In this document: in pieces, positions 26,309 to 34,844 of the stretch
Layout of the letters: each line of letters starts with the position of its first letter
Position numbering within the stretch: position 1 is the stretch's first letter
Origin: Variovorax paradoxus NBRC 15149
GTDB taxonomy: Bacteria > Pseudomonadota > Gammaproteobacteria > Burkholderiales > Burkholderiaceae_C
NCBI RefSeq assembly: GCF_001591365.1
Contig: NZ_BCUT01000001.1
Location: forward strand, 3,100,001 to 3,164,000
Direction of reading: 5' to 3'
DNA: 64,000 nucleotides
Made by a program: the position numbers and the translations under genes
Notes under the pieces: generated by a model
What the model was told of the DNA's origin: nothing
The model's database searches: none
The model's input: only the letters and a program-made list of their open reading frames with translations

Positions 26309-27823
26309 TCAGGATGTGGCGGCGGCCGCCATGGCGAGTTCGCGCACGGCGCTCTTGAGCACCTTGCCCACGGGCGAGCGCGGCAGGGCCTCGTGGAAAT
26401 GGATGTGCTTGGGCGTCTGCACCGGGCCCAGGCGTTCGCGCACGAAGGCAATCAGCTCGGCTTCGGTGGCATGGCGGCCGGGGCGCAGTTGCACGGCGGC
26501 CTGCACCGCCTCGCCCCACTTGTCGTCGGGAATGCCGAACACGGCGCATTCGTGCACGGCGGGGTGCTGGCCCAGCGCGTTCTCCACGTCCACCGGGTAC
26601 ACGTTGAAGCCGCCCGTGATGACCATGTCCTTCAGGCGGTCCTTCAGGTAGAGGTAGCCGCGCTCGTCGACAAGGCCCCGGTCGCCGGTGTGCAGCCAGC
26701 CGTCCACCAGCGTCTCGGCGGTCTTGTCGGGCAGGCGCCAGTAGCCGGCCATCAGCAGGTCGCCGCGCGCCACCACTTCGCCGACCTCGCCCGCGGGCAG
26801 CAGCCGACCGTCCGGCGCCATGATGGCCACATCGCTGAACCAGGCGGTGCGGCCCACGGCGGCCCAGTTGCGCTCGTCCTCGAAGTCTTCGGCGCGCATC
26901 ACCGTGAGGATCTGGGGCGCCTCGGTCTGGCCGTAGGTGGTGCCCAGCACCGGGCCGAAGAATTCCCGCACCTCGCGGATCTTTTCCGAAGGCATCGGCG
27001 CGCCGCCGTAGATCAGCCGGCGCAGGTGCGGAAAGTCGGCGCGCGACACGCCCGGCAGCGCCATCAGCATGTACACCAGCGTGGGCGGCATGAAGCACGT
27101 CGTGCCGCCGCGTTCGCGGAAGGCCGTGCGCACGGCCTCGGCGCCGGCCGCGGGCAGCACCACGTGGCAGCCGCCCTGCGCCAGGATGGGCAGCACGTAG
27201 GTCGAGGTGCCGTGCGTGATTGGCGCCGCCACCACATAGCGCTCGTGCTCGTCGAAGCCCCAGGCGTGGATCTGGTTGGCGATGTTGGCGAGCCATGCGC
27301 GGTAGGGCTGCATCACGCCCTTGGGCGCGCCGGTGGTGCCGCCGGTGAACTTGATCGCCTGCGTGGCGTCCAGCGGCAGCGCGAAGGAAGGGCCCGGCGC
27401 GCCTGCATGCCGGGCCACCAGCGCCGCGATGGTGGCTTCGTGCTGCGGCGCGGTGCCGGTGTGGATGCGCGCGCCGGGCGCACCGTCGAGCAGCCCGGCG
27501 CAGGCCGCGTCGAGCACGAGGATCGAAGGTTCGGTGGCATCGACGATGCGGCGGATCTCGGGCCGCGTGCTCTGCGGATTCAGCGGCACCCAGACCTTGC
27601 CGCAGGCCAGCACCGCGAGCAGCGCGGCAATGTGCTCCGCGCTGTTCTTCGCGCAGATGGCCACGCGGCTTTGCGGCGCGGGGTCGAGCGCGACCAGCGC
27701 GGCCGCCAGTGCCGCCACCTGGGCAGCAAGTTCCTGGTAGCGGATGGCGCCCTCGGGGGCGTCGATGGCAATGTTGTCGGGCCAGCGCACCGCGGCGCGC
27801 CAGAAGAAGTCGATCGGAAACAT
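26309..27823 (-). CDS. AMP-dependent acyl-CoA synthetase/ligase
   Basis: A 504-residue adenylate-forming enzyme. The P-loop-like motif is KFTGGTTGAPKGVM, followed by TTYGQTEAPQI and the hinge GWLHTGDRGLVDERGYLYLK. The C-domain has DRLKDMVITGGFNVYPVDVE and the catalytic Lys in RSPVGKVLKSAV. It should activate a carboxylic acid to its CoA thioester via the acyl-AMP. The operon (Bug protein upstream by 37 bp, lyase downstream by 17 bp) suggests the acid is imported or sensed by the Bug protein. The acid cannot be named from sequence. Confidence 0.9.
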   Translation of the reverse strand: MFPIDFFWRAAVRWPDNIAIDAPEGAIRYQELAAQVAALAAALVALDPAPQSRVAICAKNSAEHIAALLAVLACGKVWVPLNPQSTRPEIRRIVDATEPSILVLDAACAGLLDGAPGARIHTGTAPQHEATIAALVARHAGAPGPSFALPLDATQAIKFTGGTTGAPKGVMQPYRAWLANIANQIHAWGFDEHERYVVAAPITHGTSTYVLPILAQGGCHVVLPAAGAEAVRTAFRERGGTTCFMPPTLVYMLMALPGVSRADFPHLRRLIYGGAPMPSEKIREVREFFGPVLGTTYGQTEAPQILTVMRAEDFEDERNWAAVGRTAWFSDVAIMAPDGRLLPAGEVGEVVARGDLLMAGYWRLPDKTAETLVDGWLHTGDRGLVDERGYLYLKDRLKDMVITGGFNVYPVDVENALGQHPAVHECAVFGIPDDKWGEAVQAAVQLRPGRHATEAELIAFVRERLGPVQTPKHIHFHEALPRSPVGKVLKSAVRELAMAAAATS

Positions 27824-27860
27824 GGGTGGGTGTGCTCCTTGCAGGCTCTGGTGGTCGCTG

Positions 27861-28853
27861 TCAGTCGGCCTTGGCGCCGGATGCCTTCACCACGTCGTGC
27901 CAGCGCTTGATCTCGGCCGCGGCAAAGCTGCGCATCTGCTCGGGCGTGCCGGGTTCGGGGGTGGCGGCCAGCTCCTGCAGGCGCTGGCGCACATCGGGCG
28001 CGGCCAGCACCTTGCCGAGCGCGGCATTCAGGCGGTCGATCACGGCGCGCGGTGTGCCCGCGGGGGCCGCCAAGCCGAACCACGACTGCACGTCGAAGCC
28101 CGGATAGCCCGACTCGGCCAGCGTGGGCACGTCGGGCAGCAGCGGCGAACGCCGGGCGCTGGTGATGGCAATGGCGCGCAGGCGCCCGCCCTGCACGTGC
28201 GGCAGGGCCGATGGCGTGTTGTCGAACATCGACTGCACCTGGCCGCCCAGCAGGTCGGTGATGGCGGGCGCGCTGCCGCGGTAGGGCACGTGCAGCATGT
28301 TGAGCCCGGCCTGCATCTTGAACATCTCGCCCGACAGGTGGATGGACGAGCCGCTGCCGGACGACGCGAAGGTGATGCCCTCTTTCGACTCCTTGGCAAA
28401 GCGCACGTAGTCGGCCACGTTCTTCACGGGCAACGACGGGTTCACCACGAGGATGTTGGGAATCTTGGCGATCAGGCCGACGGGCTCGAAGTCCTTGACC
28501 GGGTCGTAGCCCAGCTTGCCGTAGAGCGAGGCGTTGATGGTGTTCGCGATGGTGTAGACGTAGAGCGTGTAGCCGTCGGCGGGCGCGCGGGCCACGTACT
28601 CGGCGCCCACGTTGCTGTTGGCGCCCGTTCGGTTGTCCACCAGCAGGGGCTGGCCGAGCTGCTCGCCCAGCTTGATGGCGACGAGGCGCGCGATCACGTC
28701 GGTGGCGCCGCCGGCGGCATAGCCGACCACGAGCTTCACGGGCTTGGACGGCCAGGGGGTGGCGGGCTGCGCCTGCAGGGGCAGCGCGGCGCTGCAGGCG
28801 AGGGCGGCGGCGAATGCCAGCCAATGCCGGCGGGGTGCGGAATACGAGCTCAC
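27861..28853 (-). CDS. Tripartite tricarboxylate transporter (Bug/TctC) substrate-binding protein
   Basis: A 330-residue periplasmic Bug-family protein. The signal peptide (about 1-29) ends in LPLQAQ. The family start is PSKPVKLVVGYAAGGATDVI, then NRTGANSNVGAEYVARAPAD and HLSGEMFKMQAG. GTG 28853 is used because GGAG lies eight bases upstream. The frame is open further up, but that part overlaps the divergent IclR gene. Bug proteins bind carboxylates. No TctA/TctB membrane genes are in the window, so this is one of the many orphan Bug proteins of this family of bacteria. It is first gene of the ligase operon and probably IclR-controlled. Confidence 0.92.
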   Translation of the reverse strand: MSSYSAPRRHWLAFAAALACSAALPLQAQPATPWPSKPVKLVVGYAAGGATDVIARLVAIKLGEQLGQPLLVDNRTGANSNVGAEYVARAPADGYTLYVYTIANTINASLYGKLGYDPVKDFEPVGLIAKIPNILVVNPSLPVKNVADYVRFAKESKEGITFASSGSGSSIHLSGEMFKMQAGLNMLHVPYRGSAPAITDLLGGQVQSMFDNTPSALPHVQGGRLRAIAITSARRSPLLPDVPTLAESGYPGFDVQSWFGLAAPAGTPRAVIDRLNAALGKVLAAPDVRQRLQELAATPEPGTPEQMRSFAAAEIKRWHDVVKASGAKAD

Positions 28854-28953
28854 TTCTTGTCTCCAGTTGGGTATGCAATGCCTGTCGCGGGCTGCGTCCT
28901 GCCGTGCTGCGGCACACTGCGCGATGGCTCCGTCGACCGAGAAATTCTTTCGC

Positions 28954-29793
28954 ATGCCTTCGCGAACCGTGAATAAGAACGTCCGCCAGGCGGACGTTTC
29001 GGCCCGCGCCGCGGCCGCGCGCATCTCCAGCGCAGAGCCCGGCGACGACCCCGGCAGCCGCACGCTGCGGCGCGGCCTGCAGTTGCTGGACGCGGTGCTG
29101 GCCAGCGGCCGCGAAGGCCTGCGCGTGGTCGACCTGTGCCGCGCAGCGGGGCTGGAGCGCGCCACGGTGCACCGCCTGCTGGCCACGCTGGTGGAGAGCG
29201 GCTATGCCGCGCAGCGCGGGCGCTTTCGCTATGTGGCGGGGCCGCGGCTCGCGGCCATGGCGCAACCGGCCGGCATGCCCAACATGGCGGTGCGCCTGCG
29301 TCCGGTGCTGGAGCGCGTGAGTGCGGCCTGCGGCGATGCGGCTTTCGCGATCGTGCGCGAAGGCCCGGCGTCGCATTGCATCGCGCGCCATGTGGGCACG
29401 CATCCGGTGCAGATCCTCGTGATCCAGGTGGGCACGCGCCAGCCGCTGGGTGTGGGCGCGGCGGGCCTGGCGCTGCTGTCGGCGCTGCCCGACGACGAGG
29501 TCCATGCCGCCGTCGCCGCCAATGCGCGTGTGCTGGGCCGCTACGGCGGCATGACGCCCGAGCGCATGGCGCTGCTGGTGCGCGCCACGCGTGAGCGCGG
29601 CTGGTCGGTCATCGGCAACCATGCCACCGATGGCGTGCTGGCCGTGGGCATGGCGGTGCGCAACAGCGAAGGCGAGCCTGTGGCCGCGATCAGCGTGGCG
29701 TCGACCCTGGACCGCATGCCGCGCGAGCGCCAGCAGCTGATCGCGCGCTGGATGCGCGAGGCACTGGCCGCGCTGCTGCCGGGCGGGCTTTGA
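28954..29793 (+). CDS. IclR-family transcriptional regulator
   Basis: A 279-residue IclR-type protein. The N-terminal HTH begins near residue 35 (TLRRGLQLLDAVLASGREGL) with the recognition region RAAGLERATVHRLLATLVES. The effector domain contains FAIVREGPASHCIARHVGTH, PLGVGAAGLALLSAL and ISVASTLDRMPRERQQLI. It is divergent from the Bug/ligase/lyase/SDR operon, the usual place for its regulator. ATG 28954 is uncertain: an in-frame ATG at 28924 has no better ribosome site. A GAAA-TTC-TTTC repeat lies just before 28954. Confidence 0.88.
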   Translation: MPSRTVNKNVRQADVSARAAAARISSAEPGDDPGSRTLRRGLQLLDAVLASGREGLRVVDLCRAAGLERATVHRLLATLVESGYAAQRGRFRYVAGPRLAAMAQPAGMPNMAVRLRPVLERVSAACGDAAFAIVREGPASHCIARHVGTHPVQILVIQVGTRQPLGVGAAGLALLSALPDDEVHAAVAANARVLGRYGGMTPERMALLVRATRERGWSVIGNHATDGVLAVGMAVRNSEGEPVAAISVASTLDRMPRERQQLIARWMREALAALLPGGL

Positions 29794-29802
29794 GGCTGGC
29801 GG

Positions 29803-30759
29803 CTACGCGCCGCTCTCGTCGTCTTCGTTGCCGTCGTCGTTGCGAATGCGCAGCGCCGCTTCATACAGCGCATTGCGCGGCGCCCCGCTGATCTCGGCCG
29901 CAAGCCGCACAGCAGTCTTCACGGGCAGCTCGGCCAGCAGCAGGCGCAGCACGCGTTCGCCTTCGGCGCCGTCGTCGGCGGCCGCGGCCACGGGGTGCAG
30001 CACCAGCGCGAATTCGCCGCGCGTGCGGTCGCGGCCGGCTGCGAACCAGCCCGGCAGCTCGGCGGCGGCGACGGTCGCGATCTCCTCGAACTGCTTGGTG
30101 AGCTCGCGGCCGACGGTGATGCGGCGCTCGCCCAGCGTCGCAAGCGCGCGGGCCACGGCTTCGATGCGGTGCGGCGCTTCCAGCAGTACCACGGCGCGCC
30201 GCTCCTGTGCGAGCGCCTGCACGGCCGCGTCGCGCTCGCCGGCCTTGGTCGGCAGGAAGCCCGCGAACACGAAGGCGCTGCTTTCGCCGCCCGCCGCCAC
30301 GAGGCCGGCGGCGCCGACCAGCGTGGTGACGCTGCTCGCGCCCGGCAGCGGCAGCACGCGCTGGCCGGCACCGCGCACGGCTGCGACCAGCCGCGCGCCC
30401 GGGTCGCTCACGCCGGGCGTGCCGGCATCGCTCACGTAAGCGATGCGCTCGCCCTGCGCGAGCCGCGCGACCACGGCCTGCGCGGCCTCGGCCTCGTTGT
30501 GCTGGTGCACGGCCAGGAGCTGGGCATTCGGCCGGTCGATGCCGTAGGCGCGCAGCAGGCTCTGCGTGTGGCGCGTGTCCTCGCAGGCGACCGCATCGAC
30601 CAGCTGCAGCACGTGCAGCGCGCGCAGCGTGATGTCGGCCAGGTTGCCGATGGGCGTGGCCACCACGTAGAGCGTGCCCTGCGGATAATGCTGTGCACCC
30701 GAGGCATCGCGCGCGGCCGAAAGGGCGGCGCCGAAGGAAGCGGGTGCTAGTGAAGCCAA
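29803..30759 (-). CDS. rsmI: 16S rRNA (cytidine-1402-2'-O)-methyltransferase
   Basis: A 318-residue tetrapyrrole-methylase-fold enzyme. The conserved blocks are LYVVATPIGNLADITLRAL, ACEDTRHTQSLLRAYGI, YVSDAGTPGVSDPGARLV and FAGFLPTKAGERD. It methylates the 2'-OH of C1402 in the ribosomal P site. TTG 30759 is proposed as start because GGAG stands seven bases upstream; there is no ATG or GTG in a sensible place. It is divergent from yraN, with 45 bp between the starts, as in the rsmI/yraN arrangement of many proteobacteria. It converges with iclR. Confidence 0.94.
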   Translation of the reverse strand: MASLAPASFGAALSAARDASGAQHYPQGTLYVVATPIGNLADITLRALHVLQLVDAVACEDTRHTQSLLRAYGIDRPNAQLLAVHQHNEAEAAQAVVARLAQGERIAYVSDAGTPGVSDPGARLVAAVRGAGQRVLPLPGASSVTTLVGAAGLVAAGGESSAFVFAGFLPTKAGERDAAVQALAQERRAVVLLEAPHRIEAVARALATLGERRITVGRELTKQFEEIATVAAAELPGWFAAGRDRTRGEFALVLHPVAAAADDGAEGERVLRLLLAELPVKTAVRLAAEISGAPRNALYEAALRIRNDDGNEDDESGA

Positions 30760-30804
30760 GAAGTTTCTCCGTAGGAACAAAAAAGAAGCGGGCAGGGAGC
30801 CAGC

Positions 30805-31176
30805 ATGAAGACCATCACGACCAAGCATCGCGGCGATGCGGCGGAAGACGCCGCGCTCGACCACCTCCAATGCGCCGGCCTGGCGCTGGTAGCGCGCAAT
30901 TATCGAACGCCCGGGCGCGGCGGCGGCGAGATCGACCTGATCATGCGCGATCCGCGCGACGCCACGCTGGTGTTCGTGGAGGTGCGCCAGCGCAGCAGCG
31001 GCACCCACGGCGGCGCCGGCGGCAGCATCACGGGGCTCAAGCAGCGGCGCATCGTGTTTGCGGCGCGGCACTACCTGAACGGGCTGCGCACGCTGCCGCC
31101 CTGCCGTTTCGACGTGGTGCTGGTCGAGGAGCGCATCACCTGGCTGCAGGGCGCGTTCGACGCGGGCGGGAACTGA
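30805..31176 (+). CDS. yraN: YraN/UPF0102 family nuclease-fold protein
   Basis: A 123-residue protein of the predicted Holliday-junction-resolvase-like YraN family. The core contains HRGDAAEDAALDHLQCAGL, GRGGGEIDLIMRDP and LVFVEVRQRS. These carry the Glu, Asp and Glu-x-Lys/Arg residues of the PD-(D/E)XK type site, although the usual Lys of EVK is Arg-Gln-Arg here. Function is not firmly known. It lies in the conserved order rsmI, yraN, diaA, dolP, 88 bp upstream of diaA. An AGGGAG site precedes ATG 30805. Confidence 0.92.
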   Translation: MKTITTKHRGDAAEDAALDHLQCAGLALVARNYRTPGRGGGEIDLIMRDPRDATLVFVEVRQRSSGTHGGAGGSITGLKQRRIVFAARHYLNGLRTLPPCRFDVVLVEERITWLQGAFDAGGN

Positions 31177-31263
31177 AAGCGCGCCGCGGGCTCCACCCAC
31201 ACATTCATCCTCCCATCCATCGCAAACGTCTTGTTTCAACGCCCCCCGGTATCATCGCGCCCC

Positions 31264-31908
31264 ATGCTCGAGCAACGGATTCAGCAACACTTCATCGACA
31301 GCGCCGACCTCAAGTACCAGGCCGGCCCCATCCTCAGCAAACCCATTTCGCAGGCCATGCAGGCGATCCTGGCCTGCGTGACCAGCGGCGGCAAGGTGCT
31401 GGCCTGCGGCGCGGGCGTCTCGGGCCTGCTGGCGGCGCAGTTCGCGGCGCAGTTCGTCGGCCGCTTCGAGCGCGAGCGCCCCGAGCTCGGCGCCATCGCG
31501 CTGCCCGGCGATCCCACCGACCCGTCGGCCGACAGCGCCGCTGCCACCGACGCCGACCGTTTTGCCCGCCAGGTGCGCGCGCTCGGCCAGGCCGGCGACG
31601 TGCTGCTGGCGCTGAGCGCGAGCGGCCAGTCGGCGGCCGTGCTGGCCGCGGTGCTGGCTGCGCACGAGCGCGACATGACGGTGGTGGCGCTGCTGGGCAA
31701 CGCCAGCGCGGGCCAGCCGGCCTCGCCCGGCGCGGGCAGCAGCGGAACCGGTGGCGCCATCGGCCGCGCGCTGCGCGAAACGGACGTCCAGATCGGCGTG
31801 TCGCACGAACGTGCGGCGCGTATCCACGAAATCCACCTGCTCGCGCTGCATTGCCTGTGCGACGGCGTGGATGCCCAGCTACTCGGAGAACAGGAAGCTT
31901 CCACATGA
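31264..31908 (+). CDS. diaA: SIS-domain protein, DiaA/GmhA family
   Basis: A 214-residue single SIS domain. The blocks are MLEQRIQQHFIDSADLKYQA, KVLACGAGVSGLLAAQFAAQ, GDVLLALSASGQSAAVLAAV and ARIHEIHLLALHCLCDGVD. In E. coli, DiaA is a tetramer that binds DnaA and times replication initiation. The GmhA heptose-isomerase alternative is less likely given the synteny with yraN and a BON-domain lipoprotein. A Gly/Ser-rich insert (PGAGSSGTGGAIG) near residue 160 is longer than usual. The last bases overlap the next gene (ATGA). Confidence 0.88.
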   Translation: MLEQRIQQHFIDSADLKYQAGPILSKPISQAMQAILACVTSGGKVLACGAGVSGLLAAQFAAQFVGRFERERPELGAIALPGDPTDPSADSAAATDADRFARQVRALGQAGDVLLALSASGQSAAVLAAVLAAHERDMTVVALLGNASAGQPASPGAGSSGTGGAIGRALRETDVQIGVSHERAARIHEIHLLALHCLCDGVDAQLLGEQEAST

Positions 31909-32681
31909 CGACAACGACACCGTTCCAGCGCTTCGCCATTGCACTTGCCTCGGGAACCGTCCTGGTTGCCGGGCTTTCGGCCTGCGTGCCGCTCGTGGTC
32001 GGAGGGGCCGCGGCGGTGGGCGTGGGCATGGTGGCCACCGACCGCCGCAGCTCCGGCGCGCAGCTCGACGACCAGGGCATCGAGCTGCGCGCAGCGGCCC
32101 GCGTGCGCGAGATCGCCAACGACAACATGTACGTGAGCGTCACCAGCTTCAACCGCCAGGTGCTGCTGACCGGCGCCGTGGGCAGCGACGCCGACCGCCG
32201 CCGCGTCGAGGACCTGGTGCAGCGCGTGGACAACGTGCGCTCGGTGGTCAACGAGCTCACCGTCGGCCCGCCCAGCACCTTCCAGGACCGCTCGAACGAC
32301 CTGTTCATCAGCGGCAAGGTCAAGGCCTCGCTGCTCGATGCCAAGGACATCTTCGCCAACTCGTTCAAGGTGGTGACCGAGCGCGGCGTGGTCTACCTGA
32401 TGGGCATTGCGACGCGCCGCGAGACCGACCGCGCGACCGAAATCGCACGCGGCATCTCGGGCGTGCAGAAGGTGGTGCGCGTGGTCGAGGTGGTGAGCGA
32501 AGCCGAGCTGGCCAGCCAGGCGCAGCAGGCGCAGCGCGGCGGCACCGGATCGCCTGCACCGGCACCCGCGCCGTCGTCGGCGCCCGGGTCTTCTTCGTCG
32601 TCGTCGCGCGTGCCGCTGCCGCCGATGGAGCCGCTGCCGCCGGCCCAGCCCGGCGGCGCCACGGCCACGCCGGTGCGCTGA
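31905..32681 (+). CDS. dolP: BON-domain outer-membrane lipoprotein (DolP/YraP-like)
   Basis: A 258-residue lipoprotein. The signal ends AGLSAC, so the Cys near residue 27 is lipidated. Two BON domains follow (YVSVTSFNRQVLLTGAVGSD, then VVTERGVVYLMGIATRRETD). The C-terminal 60 residues are a Ser/Pro/Ala-rich disordered tail not present in E. coli DolP. DolP-like proteins help keep the outer membrane intact. The start overlaps the diaA stop, and a terminator follows 7 bp after its stop. Confidence 0.9.
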   Translation: MTTTTPFQRFAIALASGTVLVAGLSACVPLVVGGAAAVGVGMVATDRRSSGAQLDDQGIELRAAARVREIANDNMYVSVTSFNRQVLLTGAVGSDADRRRVEDLVQRVDNVRSVVNELTVGPPSTFQDRSNDLFISGKVKASLLDAKDIFANSFKVVTERGVVYLMGIATRRETDRATEIARGISGVQKVVRVVEVVSEAELASQAQQAQRGGTGSPAPAPAPSSAPGSSSSSSRVPLPPMEPLPPAQPGGATATPVR

Positions 32682-32687
32682 CCCCGC

Positions 32688-32728
32688 AAAAAACAAAGCC
32701 CGCTTCGCGCGGGCTTTGTTTTTTGTTT
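32688..32728. terminator. Bidirectional terminator between dolP and a dehydrogenase gene
   Basis: The stem AAAGCCCGC/GCGGGCTTT (32695-32717) with a TTCGC loop is flanked by an A-run on the left and a T-run on the right. It can end both converging transcripts. Confidence 0.9.
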
Positions 32729-33637
32729 TTACTTGAGCCGGATGATCAGGCTCGACGTGTCCCAGCGCCGCCCGCCGGCCTGCTGCACGTCGGCGTAGAA
32801 CTGGTCGACCAGCGCCGTCACGGGCACGCGCGCGCCGTTGCGCTTGGCCTCGTCGAGCACCAGGCCCAGGTCCTTGCGCATCCAGTCGACCGCAAAGCCG
32901 TAGTCGAACTTGCCGTCGATCATGGTCTTGCCGCGGTTGTCCATCTGCCAGCTCTGGGCGGCGCCCTTGCCGATCACCTCGAGCACCAGCTTCATGTCCA
33001 AGCCCGCGCGCTGGCCGAAGGCAATGGCTTCGGACAGGCCCTGCACCAGGCCCGCGATGGCGATCTGGTTCACCATCTTGGCGAGCTGGCCGGCGCCGCT
33101 CGCGCCCAGCAGCGTGACGGCGCGCGCGAAGGCCTCCATCACCGGCTTGACGCGCTCGAAGCTCGCCTTGTCGCCGCCGCACATCACGGTGAGCGCGCCG
33201 TTCTGCGCGCCGGCCTGGCCGCCGGACACCGGCGCGTCGATGAACTGCAGGCCGGCTGCCGCCGCCGCGTTCGCGAGCTCGCGCGCCACGTCGGCCGAGG
33301 CGGTGGTGTGGTCGACCAGCACGCTGCCTTTCTTCATGCCGGCAAAGGCGCCGTTCGGGCCCAGCACCACGGCGCGCAGGTCGTCGTCGTTGCCCACGCA
33401 GCTGAAGACGATGTCGGCGCCCGCGGCCGCTTCGCGCGGGGTAGCGGCGTGGCGGCCGGGCGCACCGAATTCGGCGACCCAGGCCTCGGCCTTGGCCGGC
33501 GTGCGGTTGTAGACCGTGACCTTGTGGCCGGCCTTGGCCAGGTGCCCGGCCATCGGGCCGCCCATGACGCCAAGGCCCAGGAAGGCCACCGTCTGGGAGG
33601 GAGTGGATTCGTAGGTTCGGGGATTGATGCTGCTCAT
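32729..33637 (-). CDS. NAD(P)-dependent beta-hydroxyacid dehydrogenase (3-hydroxyisobutyrate dehydrogenase family)
   Basis: A 302-residue beta-hydroxyacid dehydrogenase. The Rossmann motif is VAFLGLGVMGGPMAGHLAK, followed by the strand end VYNRT, which points to NADP-type preference. The substrate loop is FIDAPVSGGQAGAQNGAL, and the catalytic Lys is in GQLAKMVNQIAIAG. The family includes 3-hydroxyisobutyrate dehydrogenase, tartronate semialdehyde reductase and related enzymes, which sequence alone does not separate. It is a single gene facing dolP. Confidence 0.88.
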   Translation of the reverse strand: MSSINPRTYESTPSQTVAFLGLGVMGGPMAGHLAKAGHKVTVYNRTPAKAEAWVAEFGAPGRHAATPREAAAGADIVFSCVGNDDDLRAVVLGPNGAFAGMKKGSVLVDHTTASADVARELANAAAAAGLQFIDAPVSGGQAGAQNGALTVMCGGDKASFERVKPVMEAFARAVTLLGASGAGQLAKMVNQIAIAGLVQGLSEAIAFGQRAGLDMKLVLEVIGKGAAQSWQMDNRGKTMIDGKFDYGFAVDWMRKDLGLVLDEAKRNGARVPVTALVDQFYADVQQAGGRRWDTSSLIIRLK

Positions 33638-33680
33638 GGGCGAGAGCTTAAAGCCAACGCGAAGCCCCCGTCACCTGCGT

Positions 33681-34817
33681 CTAAACGATCGCGAAGTGCT
33701 CGGTGCCGGCCGAGAGGTCGGTGCTGCGCGCGCGCTGGCTGTTGAGCTTGATCTGCAGCCGCAGGTCGTTGGCCGAATCGGCGTTGCGGATGGCGTCCTC
33801 GAAGGTGATCGAGTGGCTTTCGAACAGGTCGAACAGCGCCTGGTCGAAGGTCTGCATGCCGAGGTTGCGGCTTTTGCGCATGATCTCCTTGATCTCGCCC
33901 ACCTCGCCCTTGAAGATCAGGTCGGAAATGAGCGGCGTGTTCAGCAGCACTTCCACCGCCGCCACGCGGCCCTGGCCGTCCTCGGTGGGCACCAGGCGCT
34001 GGGAGATCAGCGAGCGCAGGTTCAGCGACAGGTCCATCAACAGTTGCGCGCGACGCTCTTCGGGGAAGAAGTTGATGATCCGGTCCAGCGCCTGGTTGGC
34101 GCTGTTGGCGTGCAGCGTGGCCATGCACAGGTGGCCGGTCTCGGCAAAGGCCACGGCGTGCTCCATGGTCTCGCGGTCGCGGATTTCGCCCATCAGGATC
34201 ACGTCGGGCGCCTGGCGCAGCGTGTTCTTGAGCGCGGCTTCCCAGCTGTCGGTGTCGATGCCCACTTCGCGCTGCGTGACCACGCAGTTCTTGTGCGGAT
34301 GCACGAATTCGACCGGGTCCTCCACCGTCACGATGTGGCCGTAGGAATTTTCGTTGCGCCAGTCGATCATGGCCGCCAGCGTGGTCGACTTGCCCGAGCC
34401 CGTGGCGCCCACCAGGATGGTGAGGCCGCGCTTGGTCATCGACACGTCCTTCAGGATCTGCGGCATGCCCAGGCCGTCGATGGTCGGCAGCTTGGCCGGA
34501 ATGGTCCGCAGCACCATGCCGACCTTGCCCTGCTGCACGAAGGCGTTCACGCGGAAGCGGCCGATGCCGGTCGGCGAGATCGCGAAGTTGCATTCCTTGG
34601 TGCGCTCGAACTCCGCCGTCTGGCGGTCGTTCATGACCGAGCGCGTGAGCGCCAGCGTGTGCTGCGCCCCCAGCGCCTGCTGCGACACCTTGGTGACCTT
34701 GCCGTCGACCTTGATCGCGGGCGGAAAGTCCGCGGTGATGAACAAGTCGCTGCCGTTGCGGCTCACCATGAGCTTGAGCAGGTCGTTGATGAACTGGCTG
34801 GCTTGATCGCGTTCCAT
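33681..34817 (-). CDS. pilU: Type IV pilus retraction ATPase PilU
   Basis: A 378-residue PilT-like hexameric ATPase. Walker A is LVGATGSGKSTTLAAM, the Asp box TVEDPVEFVH, Walker B ILMGEIRDRETMEHAV and the His box ATLHANSANQALDRII. The acidic box-like C-terminus and KCNF-type N-region (ECNFAISPTGIGRFRVNAF) distinguish PilU from PilT. It works with PilT to retract type IV pili (twitching, uptake). It follows pilT by 27 bp in the same direction. Confidence 0.95.
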   Translation of the reverse strand: MERDQASQFINDLLKLMVSRNGSDLFITADFPPAIKVDGKVTKVSQQALGAQHTLALTRSVMNDRQTAEFERTKECNFAISPTGIGRFRVNAFVQQGKVGMVLRTIPAKLPTIDGLGMPQILKDVSMTKRGLTILVGATGSGKSTTLAAMIDWRNENSYGHIVTVEDPVEFVHPHKNCVVTQREVGIDTDSWEAALKNTLRQAPDVILMGEIRDRETMEHAVAFAETGHLCMATLHANSANQALDRIINFFPEERRAQLLMDLSLNLRSLISQRLVPTEDGQGRVAAVEVLLNTPLISDLIFKGEVGEIKEIMRKSRNLGMQTFDQALFDLFESHSITFEDAIRNADSANDLRLQIKLNSQRARSTDLSAGTEHFAIV

Positions 34818-34844
34818 GATGTGTCGGTGCTCCGAAGGGCTGGA

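Noticed and set aside
25506..27296. 596-codon frame joining the ligase region to the citryl-CoA-lyase-like protein
   Set aside because: The first part is an alternate frame of the acyl-CoA ligase; the true lyase starts at ATG 26291 after the ligase stop.
31264..31908. SIS protein as GmhA (sedoheptulose-7-phosphate isomerase)
   Set aside because: Sequence alone does not exclude it, but the neighbours yraN and the BON lipoprotein favour DiaA and no other heptose genes are near.
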